DNA from: Lucifuga dentata
Taxonomy: Eukaryota; Chordata; Actinopteri; Ophidiiformes; Bythitidae
Direction of reading: 5' to 3'
Assembly: GCA_014773175.1 (NCBI GenBank)
Contig: VXCM01000789.1
Span: 1 to 64,000, forward strand
Length of the DNA: 64,000 bases
In this document: positions 50,599-63,661 of the stretch, in pieces
Layout: every line of letters begins with the position of its first letter
How positions within the stretch are numbered: position 1 is the stretch's first letter
The notes under the pieces: generated by a model
Database searches by the model: none
Seen by the model: the letters and a program-made list of their open reading frames with translations, nothing else
What the model was told of the DNA's origin: nothing
Made by a program: the position numbers and the translations under genes

Positions 50599-52225
50599 TT
50601 ATAAATTCTACTAAAAGTGTTGTTGCATTTCCAATTAATCTAAAGCTGCACTTTGTTTGGTGCATTTTCTCTCAGGCTTGTATGGAGATTAGTTGAATTG
50701 TTGCTTCAGAGGCAAAGGGGAGATGAATGACTCACCGATACCGTGTGACATGATGCTTTGTATCAAGAGCTTCTCATATCATCCTGGAACAACACAGAAA
50801 GCCAGTTTTTGCTGTAATTCAAGGACAAACAATGGGTTACTCCACAGACAAGCAAATAATCTGCAAAATTTTATTAACTGTTCACTCTTTCCATAACAAA
50901 GCTATTTAATATCATTATAAAATATTATAATCATTCTAAATTATTATTAGAAATATTCTGCAGTTGTTTTTAATGTTGGTCAGACAAAATAAGGTATATG
51001 AAGACATCTGTACTAGGGCCTTTGGTGCCTTATCATGCACTTCTCATTACTTTAATAAAAACATTCATATTTATCAGTGAAGATCTTCTTTTAGCCTGTA
51101 CTTCCTAGTTATCAGTACAAAACTCTTATAAATAGAACTATTTCTGGCCGCCTGTGGAAGTGGTTGGATCTTTAATACATCTTGAATGCATTCAGACATT
51201 GATTATATGCAGTTCTGCACTATCCTAATGTAATCTGATCAGTCAGAAAGGATTGTGCTGCCAGATTGAACGGAACTCTGAGCAGGTCTGAGAATTGGCC
51301 ATTGTTTTCAGGAATGTTGTCCTCTCCTTACAAGCCTGTCAAAGTCAGGATGCGTCTGAAACAAGAAGTAATGTCTAGAATACAGATTCATTTAACTTTA
51401 CTGACTCCACATTTGCATCAACTCCAACCAGTGCCTCTTTGTTTGAGCAATTCGATGTGATTTTGCTGTCAGAAACTTTTTAAACAAGTTAGATGGAAAA
51501 ATCTCTTAGATTCCATAAAAGAATCTGTCACTCTTGTAGGAACAGGAAAAAATAAAAATAAATAAATAAAAAACAACTATGCTCTGTTGGAGGTCTTGAC
51601 TCCATTTGACAGTTTCTTTCTTTCTTTCTTTCTTTTTTTTTTTTTTTTTTTTTTTTTTTGAGGCCGCAGTTTACTGTGTGGTTTAAGCAAATATGCTGTA
51701 AGTGTTTTGGTTCCAGTCTAACTTGTGATTACTTTTCCTCCAGTTTCCATATTTGTTGTTTGTCGTCACAACCGATGGGATCCTTTCCCTTTGCCACATT
51801 ACATAATTCTGCATTGTTTGTGACTCATGCATCAGCAATTCAGACAGAAACTACAATAAATAACAATTCCTAAGACAGCCACACCAGTGAGTCATATGAA
51901 GTTGAATATCAGTCGTCAGTACAAAATTTTACACAGCTTTATGGGGTTCTGTAGACCTTAAAATAATAATTTTAAAAAATGTTATTGATACAAGTCTTTG
52001 CTTTCATTTGTAATAGAATATTGACATTGTACCAGGACATAAATGAACAGATTTAAAGTACAGAAATTTCAATGCATAAATCTACAGGAACTTTGAACTC
52101 CTGTAAAATGCACATATGAAATGTTCTACCTGTGCTCAGCAGCACACACTAACATGTTTATGTATGATGTCCTCTCTGTGTAAATGCTCTCAATAATTCA
52201 TTAAAAAAATAAAAATTAAAAAATG
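50599..52225. other. Gene-free spacer
   Basis: AT-rich; a TTTC/T tract at 51619-51659 only. Confidence 0.5.
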
Positions 52226-52359
52226 AGGGGATTTGGATAAATAACAGGAATACTAGAATACGGTTTTATGTTTTGGACATTGGTTGTCATGTTACTAACA
52301 TGTATGCAGGTTATATATATTTGATTTAAACATGAACATTTGCCAGTATGGTCCTTTAA
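52226..52359 (+). mobile_element. TTAA element, solo right half
   Basis: It matches the right halves of copies 2, 4 and 5 (GGGGATTTGGATAAATAAC through GCCAGTATGGTCCTTTAA) without the left half, a truncated copy. Confidence 0.65.
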
Positions 52360-52488
52360 GGTAAAGTAACAGTTATGCCTTGAGCACTCCAGTACTATTG
52401 TTGAGGCAATTTCACTATCAATCATATTATACTTGAAAAGCCTATTAGATGCTTTCATCTTAATCTCATATGATTTTGACACAAATTA

Positions 52489-52528
<40 letters not shown>

Positions 52529-55281
52529 TTTTTTNTTTTTGTCAAATGCAACAACAACCATCGCTGTAGAAACTAGAAAATATTGGAAAATGCAACTTCA
52601 GATATATTGCACTGCAAATCTGGCCTTGATAGGCAATTGAGATATCAAATGAGAAAAAAAATATAATTAAAACACAAAACTTAGAGGTGTTTTTTTCTTT
52701 TCGTTATATAACTTTCTGAAAAGTCTAAAGACCATGGACTTATAAAACTCTGTTATTCAAGTTAAATGAACAGACCATGTGAATGAAAACACTTGAGACT
52801 TTTTTTTACGAGGCTACATGAATGCAGGAGCATGAGGCTTCTGTGGAGGAGATGAACACTGGGGGTTATTCCAACCCAGTGGGAAGGGTAGAGAGATCCG
52901 GAGCAGTAAACAAACAGGCTAATTACAGACACTGACACAGAGGGAGACCCTCCGTCACGACCACGTCAGTGGCCTTCTCTCTGTGCAAAGTGAAAGGGGA
53001 AGAAGAGGCCTTGAGAGTGAGGAAAGGGTGAGCGAAGTGAAAAGAGAGAGAGTAAGGCTAGGAGAGGACACGAGAGGGGAAAAGGTGAAGTGGGAGCACT
53101 GCTGTATAGGAGCAGTGCGTGTGCTGACATTAACCTTCTCCATTAATGAAGTGCTGGAGGGATTTCACATGGCCAACATAACACAGGAAGGAAACAAAGA
53201 AGAGAGGAAGAGGGGAGAGGAGGAGGAAAGCTGCGTACAGAGGGACAGGGGGTGATTCTATCCGGCCTCGTCACTTTTTCTGCCCTCATTTTCGGTTCAA
53301 TCAGTAACACACATTAGGAATAAATTGAGTGGCTAGATGCTGCTGCTTTCAGCCAGGCTGAGGCAGACAGAACAATTACCAGAGCTGAGCTCTGCTTAGT
53401 TGCGTGACGTCCACAGCAGCTCCATGACTTTAGATAAGTAGTGAGTGGACAGAAATGATGCTTGGTGTGCTTCTTTCTTCTCCACTGATTTGTCATCTCT
53501 GATGATAAGCAATTAAGTGTGTGTCATGTTCTGTACAAAAGCAGGTAGACTTCATGTCCCCATTGTTAAGTCCTGGACAAGGCTGTAGCATACACTTACT
53601 CATAGTGTAAGTGTGTGCTACACACTTATTTACTTACTCATCATTAAGTCTAATGTCATTATCGATGCTTGCTCGTAAACACTGGCTCTAAAGTACCAGC
53701 AGAGTCCTCAGAGCTGGTACAAATATTTGGACAGACACTGCTTGTGTATCTTGGAGGATAAAGATGTATGTGGGAGATGACTAGTACTAATTCAGTTTGG
53801 GGCTTTGATGTGTCAGCACAGGTGTTTTTATGTGAAGTGAGGATATCTGACAATGACAGGAGGCTGCAAGGATTTTACAAACAATAACTACAGAATGGAC
53901 ACAAGACTAGAGAAGTACTTTGTGAAGAGCCCATAATAATGGCTTCTGCCTTTTTTCCAAACAGACAAAGGGCGCCCTCATATGGACATTATCATTACTG
54001 CAACAGCATAGCATGAGAACTTCAACAGGTCAATGCAGCATGCAACAGACCAGCTTCAGTTCCTATACAATGTGATAGATATGCTCATGATGTCATTTAA
54101 TGATTTGTCTTGGAAATAATGAAATGCCTCAAGTTTCCGACATAAAAGTTCTTAGAGTCATAAATGACAAGAACATGACTTAGAGATAATATGTTGATTA
54201 TAACAAAATCTATTTGAATAATTGGGAAATTTAGTCATTTTGTCAGACATTGTCTCCGTTTTGTTAAGACCTCAACCCTGAATGCCTCACACCCCATCTG
54301 CTCCTTTATTTCAGAAACTACAATGTTGGCATTATTTCTTGGGGGGGATAAGAGTCAAGAAGGCAGTTTTTCATTCTTAGTCCGTCCCTGGTTATGAGCA
54401 AAAACAAATCCGGCTCTGCTAATTTTCAGGGCATTATGGCAAAATATGCCAATATCCAGTAGATGGCAGTACAGTTTTTGTCTTGTAGGTTGTGTGTTGG
54501 CCAAATCCACGACAGGCTGAACTCGACACCTGCCCTGTCAGAGATCCACTCACTCTATTTCACATTAGATACAGTCCACCATGGGTTTCTTCAATTTCAC
54601 GCTAACCCACAGAGCTCTCCCACTTGAAAGAGTCTACTATTTCTCAAGGATAGGACACAGTAAGCTGTATCCTAATAAAGATCATACATAAGTGGTTGCA
54701 CTAAAGTTCCAAGCATGCTGTATTAATTTGTATGGTTTGAGAGTGATGATCCAAACCATGTGAGGAGCTGAGTGGATCTGCAGAGAGCTCGAGAAGAGGC
54801 AGCCCACCCACAGCTGCCGCTCACTTCTCCCTTTTTGTCTTTCCTCCCCTCTTAGGTCAGGCAGCATTCCTTTGGTGCCCTGGGGATCTCTGCTGAAGAA
54901 GGCAACATCATTCACGAAGACTCAGATACAAAGGCATATGCTACGTTCATTTCCCTCCAGCGATCAAAAGCGAACATAAAAACACAGTGACAGACAGATG
55001 TGCATTACTTTGGGATTACTGCATACCTCAGTGTGAGGAGGTGAATGAGTGCAGGAAGAGAGAAGATGAGGGCAGATGTTGATGTTGAAGGGGAGGCCTA
55101 TGATGTTTTGATCAAACACAATGATAATGCAGATTTTTTTTTTTTTTTTTTAAAGAATGGATGGTATTAAAGTATCATTAATGGTCCAGACAATACCTCT
55201 CCTTAGGCAAAGCTCTCACTCTGTCAGGCATCAAAAAGACCACTGCACAGGAACACCCCACACACTGACACTTTACAGATG

Positions 55282-55317
<36 letters not shown>

Positions 55318-56090
55318 CTATAGCATATGATGCTTTCAGTCTGTCTCTCACTTGGCAGGCCTCTCTGTGTTTGATCTCATATTAAAGACATTAATTTTTC
55401 ACGATAAAGTCTAACATATTCTTGTTACTGAAGATACTCACTTGCTACTTAAAGTTATCTTCATTTAGGATAATCTACATTTGTATGATGTCTCATGGTA
55501 ATTTTAGAAGATAAATTTCCTCATCCATTTCTTTGATTATTGTTATGTTCTATTATATCACGCAAAACTTTGCTTTCGCAGACACTTTGCTGTGTGCATC
55601 TGAAAGGTTTACAAAGTTTATATTACACTGAATATTACAACAGACAAATCAAAAAATTAAATATTTAGTGACCTGCATAGTGTGTGATATTCACTATGAG
55701 GTATTTGTCTCAAATGTACTTTATTTAACAGTTACACCAACTTCAATTTAATTGGTCTATTCAATATGTTTCAAAAATAAACTGAAAGGTTTTTTTTCAA
55801 TCTGAGTTAATAGTAACATTGCTGACTTTAAGCAAAAACTTAATTTGAAATTTGACTTAAAAAATGCTTTAAAAACCCAATCTCAAGCCTTTCTTGGACT
55901 TAATTAACCTTAATTTGTCTAATATGGTGTGAAAATGTTTTGTGAGGTCACATAAGTGCCCTGCGTCTGGCGCTGCAGGGCATGGATCATTTCCCGACTC
56001 TGGAAATTGAGTCAGAGTCAAACTGTGTCCTGCCCTGGCTTATTACTGGCTGAGAGGATCGCCCATCCCAGCAGCATAATTCCATCTGGG
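52360..56090. other. Spacer upstream of fstl3
   Basis: It contains a TA/T run with N at 52535, a purine-rich stretch (52990-53250), a CTCF-consensus motif at 54456, a T tract at 55135 and a (TG)n run at 55283-55315. No exon is supported. Confidence 0.5.
54456..54470 (+). promoter_or_regulatory. CTCF consensus motif upstream of fstl3
   Basis: CCAGTAGATGGCAGT fits CCASYAGRKGGCRSY at all positions, in the same orientation as the motif at 14294. It lies about 1.8 kb before FSTL3. Binding is inferred. Confidence 0.45.
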
Positions 56091-56274
56091 CTAAATATTT
56101 ATACAGAGGGGGAACGACATCACTTATCCACAACACATTCATTGAAGGGAGAGCTACAGTACGTCCAGAGAAGATAGGGTGATCCGCTCTGGTGCCAGAA
56201 GAACATCACTAGTGAATATTTGCCAAGACAAAGTTTGAGAAGAGGTTTTGTACTAGACATTCTGCGAGAACACA
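56091..56274 (+). promoter_or_regulatory. fstl3 core promoter and 5' UTR
   Basis: A TATA-like ATATTTATAC at about 56095-56104 precedes the FSTL3 ATG by about 170 bp, allowing a start site near 56130 and a 5' UTR of about 145 nt. The initiation point is inferred. Confidence 0.45.
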
Positions 56275-59200
56275 ATGAGCTTTTTGATTTCTGTTTTAGG
56301 TGTGATTCTCATTTTGTGTCACATTGGGAGGAATCCTGCCACTGGTGAGTGGACTTTTCATACATTTTGGGAAACATGTGACTTTAATTTGTCATGCTCA
56401 TCACAATGATGAGCTTGTCGTTTATTCTTTTAACAAAGGACTGACTTTACCTCTTGCTTTTAGAAGTATTGTGTGGCCTTATTTGTTTTTAAGTTAGTAT
56501 GTCTTTTCCAAAATAGTAGAGAATAGGTTGAGACAAAGATTAATACCCGTGAAAGTATTTCTAAGAGTCAGGGACTATATAATAGTGCATCATGAGAGAA
56601 CAATAGAATGAATACTGTTATTATTATTACTATTATTAGAATACTATTATATATAAGAATAAATAATGTACAACATTAGCTTGATTAGAATAGATACAGC
56701 CTAATGCACAACACTCAGAATTAATTCAGTTAGTAATCATTTAGTGCGTATGTGTTTCCTCCAAGATTCATTCATAAATTGCTTATGACATTTGATTTGT
56801 GTCAGAATAACTAAATCTGTTATATTTATGTTTATACTACTATCCTTAGCTGGGATGTGTTGGCTCCAGCAGAGCCAAGACCAAAGGTGTGACATGGTGC
56901 TGATGAGAGAGGTGAGCAGGGAGGAGTGCTGCGGTGGGGGCCGTCTGGACACAGCGTGGTCCAACACCAGTCTGTCCATGAATGAGGTCAGCCTGCTGGG
57001 CTTCCTGGGAATTGTCTCCTGTAAACCCTGCAAAGGTAAAGAAACCTCTTTTAAAAAATCATTTCAGATGCCACGAGTACAAGAAATTAGTTCCCTGGAT
57101 ATTTGTTGGATTTATCGCATACATAAAATTCAGTTGGACATTGGATTGATTAGGCATCTTAGATTTATAGATTTTTTTTTGTTGCTTGGTTTTTGCTAAT
57201 TTGGTTTAGAGTTAAAAAATTATTTGAACCAAATCATTTCTGAAATAAGATATACCATATATACCTTGAATTCTTGATGAAGTTTTCTAACAAAAAGCAG
57301 ATGTGGATCTAGGCCAGGTGTTCCATATAACTCCACCCAGCTGTGCTGAGAAGTTTTCTCTGCTGGAATGTCTGCTAAGTTCATTCAGGTTCATGGACAG
57401 GTACATTCTGGTTTCAAAAGGAGCTCCCACTTATGTGATCATAGGCCAAAAAAGTGAATTATGTTATGGTGATGAATTCCAGTAAAAATCTCGCTACTGA
57501 CATGTTTAGAAAAACACACCCAGACACAGACATGGGTTTGTCTGGCCATATCATATGGTTTAGAAAAACGGAGATGTGGGCTGTATTTAGATAAACCAGA
57601 AGGGAAGGAGGCGACAGGTTTGTAGAAAATGACACATTAGTCACTTTGTCAAAAGATAAACTTCAAGATTATGTCTTTATCTTTAATGTTATTCAGTCAA
57701 ACAACAGTGGTGTGTCATAGCAAACCAATTAAATCAATAGAATCTGATAAATGTCCTCAGTTTCTTTTATTTCCTTCTACCTCTCCTTCCCTCTTTTAAT
57801 TCATTTGCATTAATTTCTTCCAATTGTAGTTGGAATGGAGGTGTATTTGCTTTCATGAACTAAATAAATTCTGGAGACTGTGGAATAAATCCCTGCCACA
57901 TGCTCAAATATCTGGTACTCATAATGTGCAACACTTTCTGAATTCCAGTGAAAGAAAACGGCAGTGTCACAAATGTCACGTCATAAAATGTTTAATGATG
58001 TGTCATCACTTCAGAGAAAATTTAACATCTGGAATAACACCTACATCATCATAAGGCCGCAGCTTACTTTCAGCCATCCATTAAAACCCCTATTGTGAGA
58101 AAATTGAGAGCGAGAGAGGGTGAGTGAAAGAGAGGCAACATGATATTGAAATAATACAAGACAGGTGATAAGAAATAAGTTCCTGGTTGTGAACAGGGGA
58201 TCCAGAGGATTGTGAGCTGATCAGACTGATCAAAATCATCTTCACAGACTCATGAAGGTGCTGGCATAAAGGCCTGTGTGTGCTGAAAGTAGTTATACGT
58301 AGTTCCTCTCCAGCTTTGACATGATGGGGTGTAAGAAGAACCTGGGGCTTCCTACATTCAAGGCCCATCTCTCAGCCTGTAAACTTCTCTGACAGCTCTT
58401 TGAACTCTGTCTGCTTTAAGGCCCCTAGGGTCACTCTCAGGGGATTGAGCCAAGTCTGTGCCGCTGTACAGCAAGATCAGACTGTTATGAAAACATTCCA
58501 CCAGGCGAGACGCCCCAGTGTGTTACTGTCAGTAAAGAGACGTGATTATTGTAAATATTGTGCAAGGTGAAAATTGTGTTATGGTCTGGGAAAGCCCCAG
58601 GTTTCATGCTTGTTTTGTATAGAAATGCCTGTGGATCACCTGATGTCTGCAGACTTGTTAATACAGTAACATTAAACAGACACACTGCACAGCACTCACG
58701 CACATATGAAACCACTCATTGTGCTTTTGTAGAGACTTGCGAGGGAGTCAAATGTGGCCCTGGGAAGGTTTGCAAGATGAAGACTGGGAGGCCTCAGTGT
58801 GTGTGCTCCCCAGACTGCTCTCACATTTCCCGGAAGCATGCTGTGTGTGGCAGCGATGGAAAGTCATATAAGGACGAGTGTGCTTTGCTGATGGCCCGCT
58901 GCATGGGACACCCTGACCTGGAGATCATGTACCAGGGCGAGTGCAAAAGTAAGCAAGATTTCCAAGCTCTACTGTTGGATGCCAACACCAATAATCCTTT
59001 GTGTTTTACTGATGTTCCCACTTTATGCGCTGCACAGAGTCATGCTCCAATGTGGTGTGTCCCGGGACTCATACCTGTGTGACTGACCAGACCAACAGTG
59101 CTCACTGTGTGATGTGCCGCACAATGCCTTGCCCAATACCAATGCCATCTGAGCAGCCAATCTGTGGCAATGACAACATCACTTATCCGAGTGCCTGCCA

Positions 59201-59465
59201 TCTCCGCCGAGCCACCTGCTTCCTGGGTCGCTCCATAGGAGTCCGCCACTATGGCCACTGCAACAGTAAGGCTACAAAATGTCACATTCTCTTTTAACCT
59301 GTCTTTACCAAGCTCTCCAATTTGCATTGAAGACAAGTACTAATGAGGATTTAAAAAAAAAAAAAAAAAAACTTCCAAGCAGATGCATTGATTCTCTGTC
59401 ATTTTCATGCAGGTCCCCCAAGGAAATCTCATGATTTTGAGGGCAGTGAGGAAAACGCCGTCTAG
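56275..59465 (+). CDS. fstl3: Follistatin-like 3 (5 exons, complete)
   Basis: FSTL3 is a secreted glycoprotein that wraps around activin, myostatin and GDF11 and blocks receptor binding. Exons 56275-56344, 56850-57035, 58733-58948, 59038-59265 and 59413-59465 all use GT-AG borders and all junctions are phase 1; 250 aa (human 263). Residues 1-22 are a hydrophobic signal peptide ([18 protein letters not shown]). The N-terminal domain (about 24-85) has GMCWLQQ and [14 protein letters not shown]. Two follistatin (EGF/Kazal-like) domains follow at about 86-157 ([15 protein letters not shown]) and 158-233 ([20 protein letters not shown]), then an acidic tail ending EGSEENAV. Having two rather than three follistatin domains, a weakly basic [10 protein letters not shown] in place of follistatin's heparin-binding stretch, and the acidic tail separates it from FST. 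Sequons: NTS in the N-domain and NIT in domain 2. Identity is firm. Confidence 0.96.
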
Positions 59466-60634
59466 ATGGACAATTAGTGACACAGTCCATCTGCAAGAGA
59501 TGGGTTGGTCAACAAAAAATTTTACAGTGTCACACCACTAGCTTCCCATAATGACCTCTTTTTTTTTGACAATCACTTCCCCCCACCCGTTGTATACAGG
59601 ATGATGATACATTTGATATGGGAGACCTTTTTTGGAAGACATACTTAGGCGATTTGTTCTAAAGTGAGCTTATGCAACTTTTATTGAATTGCGACCTCTG
59701 GGGCCAAAAATGATAAAAATGAAATAATAGCTTAATAGCTAATTTTTTTACATTTGCCAAAATTGTCTTAAATCACTCGCTTTGATCATCATTAGGTCAT
59801 AGGACCAAATGCAGGACAACAAGGATACCCATAAAGCGCTGCTACAATGTTAAAGATTAGGATTAGCTGAGCAACAGGCTAAAGACATCCTTAGGCTATG
59901 TATCAGTCAGCCTAGCTAGGAAAGATTCTTGTACTTAAACTTGTAATGTACAAGACAAAGCAATCTGAAGATAGACTGAGAATTGCATTAAAGATTTTAT
60001 TTTGTAAGCTTTTTATATATATGTTAACATTATGACAGGGTTTGTTAAATGACCTGCTGTAATATATTATCCCTGGGTACAAAGCTGACCTTAAAATGCA
60101 CGACTAGTAAATCATTAGTAGCCCTTTAGTTCAATTAACATTCTACCTTTTGACCTTCTGCTACAGGTCAGGATAATGAGGAAGGCATAGTTCAAGGACA
60201 TACAGATAGCAAATGTTATTTTTTAATAATAATTTAATGCTAAACATCCTGTATCTGTTTTTATGAAATTTCACAGCATGGAGTCCAAAGCCAAGTTAAC
60301 TGGAAGCTAACACAAATAGTTTGCTATCGCCATTGCTAGCTTTGCTACTTTCATCAAAATCTAACATCTTTGTCTTAACCTTAGCGATATTTTGAGGATT
60401 CCCAAAACACAATTATCTGCTATCTAGGTGCAGTTTGTTTACTTCTTGTTTTATTGTTGATAAAGTCACTAAAATGTTTATTTATGAGATAGTAAAACAC
60501 AACAGTACAACCAGAGTTAGCATTAGTCGCCAGTCCATTGCTTATAAATTTGAATTTTTATATATTTCTCCATTTAAAAAAAGTTACACAGTCTCACTTT
60601 AAATGTGTGTTAGTTGGTGGAAAGCTAAAATTAA

Positions 60635-60640
60635 AATAAA
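60635..60640 (+). terminator. Possible fstl3 poly(A) signal
   Basis: AATAAA about 1.2 kb after the stop codon is one candidate for the end of the 3' UTR. Weak on its own. Confidence 0.3.
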
Positions 60641-61076
60641 AATATGTCATGGGCTTTTTGGGAGATGTGTGCATATTGTAAATAGATTACCACTGCTATT
60701 TATTGGAGAAGGTATCAAGCTGTATTTATGTTTTTATCCTGTATACAAATCCATATATCCATTGGGAAAGCTGATGCAAAATACCTATTTATTGTGTATA
60801 ATGGTGGTTGCTGGCCTTGCTTCATTTTAACAACTTTTTTACAGTTTTTACGGTCTCCATTTCCCACAACCCACACCCATGTATACACGCACACACACAC
60901 ACACAAACAATTTTTTTTTTCCTTATAAGAAGTATAAATGGAAAGCACAGCTAATTTGTTTTGGAAAGTTGCATATTACAGCCTGTCGGTGTGGTTTTAA
61001 TTGACCACAAGCAAAAACAGGACAAATGTATTTGTTTGGAGGTGAGGAAAGGATTCGGCCTAAACAAACCTGTATT

Positions 61077-61095
61077 CTCTCTGTCTCTCTCTCTG

Positions 61096-61147
<52 letters not shown>
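61077..61147. repeat. (TC)n(CA)n compound microsatellite
   Basis: A TC-rich run passes directly into a CA run. Confidence 0.9.
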
Positions 61148-61148
<1 letters not shown>

Positions 61149-62657
61149 AATGTTTACTCTTAATCAAGACTTTTAGCCACACGTTGATCACTAAACTTAA
61201 CAGTTTGGGTCTGTGTGTAGGAGTTTTAGAAGACTGTTGGTTCATCCCCAAGCCCTCCACAATCACTTCTCTGTTGGAAGTCTTTTCTTTGTTTTATAAA
61301 TGCATTTTGTAGGTTGTGCCACTTCATTCCAGTGCTGTTTTGTTGCTTTGACTTGGTTAGGATTTTTAAAGAACTTATGAGACAGACAAATGTAATTAGA
61401 ATTGTCTGATTGAAAAGAAAATCAAATTTGTCTGGGAATGGACCACAATTTAGCTGAACTGATTATTGCCGCCAAACATAATTCAATTAATTAATCTGTT
61501 TGTTGTTGACGCTAACAAAACTTTAGATATTTGTGTAAATGGCCAATTTCAAATAGTCAAGTGATTCAATTAAAATCATGTCTGCATTATAGTGTATTAT
61601 GGAACATTTCAATGAATCATACTTAGGGTACTTTTGTAAATAGCAATCACGTGTGTACCTCCCTGTGTACCTACTGTGAAATTTGACTGATGAATGCATC
61701 AACTTATTTTTGTACTTTTGTACTGGCATTTCAAAACAACATAAAGTATCATATTTGTCACATTGTGTCTTTTTTTCTGAAATCACCTCATTCACCTGTC
61801 TGACAATATATTAAATATTTACAATATGATGTAACTGTGAAATCTGTCAAATACATTGTAAAAAAAAAAATTCATTAATCTTCTATACAGTCGTAATCAT
61901 ACTTTTTACCAGACATGGTTACAATTTTACACAAAGGGAAGAGGGCAACGTAAAGGGATGTTGTTTTTTTTTTTTTTGNGGGGGGGGGGGGGCAGCTTAT
62001 GCGTGCACTGGCTGGGTCTCTGTGCATGCAGAGGCTTAGTCACCTTGCTGACAGGCCTCTCAAAGCCTCTGATGAGACACAGCAGACAATCAAAGCCAGG
62101 CTGAGCAGCTTTTCTGCACCATCTCCTGAGGGATATCCTCCTGCTCTGGATTAGATGGGAGAAAAGGGGGATAATTCAGAGGATGGAGGATGAGGAATGA
62201 ACGTTTCGAAGTGCAGAGGCCTGGGTACTGACTCGTAAAGCACCTCCCTTGTTTTCCCTGACTTCTCCCTCTCTTGCTTTCCTGAATTCTGCACTCCACC
62301 ATGCAACAGCATCTGGTTCAACTTTAGGGAAATGTTTATATTCCTGTCCAAGTACCCTTTTATTACACTGGGAATGGAATTAGATGTTTTGTTAGTTTGA
62401 ACAGGGCAAAATAAGAATGGCACCATAGGGCTTTTATTCTGTCCTCGCATACAATACACACAAGTGTTTTTGCTCTGAAATTTATCATCTTTTCTGTGTT
62501 TTTCTCCTATGAGATTAAACAGTATTTAATCTCCGAGAGAAATTTGTTAAGAAATGTTTATGCCAGCACTGCCGCACAAACATATTGGTCAGACTGTGTC
62601 ATCAGTCATGCAGACATAACTTCAGTGCAGCCCACTGCAGTATGTGTCAGGTCAGTC

Positions 62658-62712
62658 ATCCATCCATCCAGCCAGTCTCTATACCCACTTATCCTGTTCA
62701 GGGAGAAGGGGC
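62658..62712 (-). mobile_element. LINE 3'-tail fragment
   Basis: CATCCATCCATCC followed by TATACCCACTTATCCTGTTC is the reverse complement of a typical fish L2-like 3' terminus. Only the end remains. Confidence 0.5.
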
Positions 62713-63372
62713 CCTGCTTAATCTACACTTCATAAGGAAGTAGAGGGAAACTATAATTTTCAAGTCAATGATTCCTTACCTTAAGAGTGTGAGCCACGTA
62801 TAAATTCTTCTGTGACCCATACAATAAACTCACCAAACCAATGTTTCTCGACAAAAAGCGGCAAACCAAAAGGAATTTGCAGTTAACACCCACTGGAATA
62901 AAAAGTTAGTTAGACTTTTAAAAATAAAATAAGACTAGAAAAAATAAGAGATGACAATTTTCATATGTCATATATCCTGATAAACCACCAAATAGATGCA
63001 TGTTTTCAAGACAAATCAAATCTTGTGAGCTCATTCTCTGTCGTCATAATGACTGTATCATCCTCTCAACAGGAACAAGATGTGTATCATAACAACACAC
63101 TCCTCTGACTGCTGTGGATATGATGCGTCGCTGTCATGCCACTACTGGCAGCGATAGAACCGCAGAGTAAAGCTCTGAGACATCTCCCAGTTATTTTAAT
63201 GACACTCAACATGAGACCTCAGGAATTCTTTGCACACTATACTCCAGGTTTCATTCTTTTTTCTACGTGTAATGGTTTGCGGTGTGGCCACTGAGGTGTC
63301 AGACTCACTTCCCAAAGCAATGGAATTTGACTGTACATGTGTTTTCACGTGTTATGCATATGTTGGAGTGTG

Positions 63373-63374
<2 letters not shown>

Positions 63375-63415
<41 letters not shown>
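63375..63415. repeat. (TG)n microsatellite
   Basis: A near-pure TG run. Confidence 0.9.
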
Positions 63416-63416
<1 letters not shown>

Positions 63417-63615
63417 TTAGAATTGTAGTCCTCCCTTGTTAGAGCTCACCTGTTGTGAGCCTGGGATCAGTCACACACATGACATCATAAACCTGTGGCT
63501 GAGTTGTTTATATCCCTGCACACACACACATAGAGCACACATATGATGCACATACTGACATGTCACAGATGCTCAATCATACTGCTGCGATATGTCAAAC
63601 TTCTTTCTCAACAGC

Positions 63616-63661
63616 ATCCACATGGCGCATCATTTCCTGCAACTCGTCATACAACTTCCAG
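63616..63661 (+). other. Weak exon candidate
   Basis: A stretch of about 46 nt is preceded by TTTCTCAACAG and followed by GTAAGTT, so both splice borders look good, and one frame is open (TWRIISCNSSYNF). It is too short to recognise and could be chance. If real it would be an early exon of a gene continuing beyond the window. Confidence 0.2.

Larger units (their letters stand above)
59466..63600. other. fstl3 3' flank and spacer
   Basis: No further gene is supported. It holds a (TC)n/(CA)n compound microsatellite (61077-61147), a T/G run with N at 61979, a non-repetitive GC-richer block (about 62030-62300), a LINE tail fragment (62658) and a (TG)n run (63375-63415). Confidence 0.5.

Noticed and set aside
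57303..57485. 60-codon open frame inside FSTL3 intron 2
   Set aside because: No family resemblance, no splice borders, typical of chance in AT-rich intron.
58558..58732. Open frame continuing 5' of FSTL3 exon 3
   Set aside because: Intron read-through; the TGCTTTTGTAG acceptor and the phase match at 58733 define the exon start.
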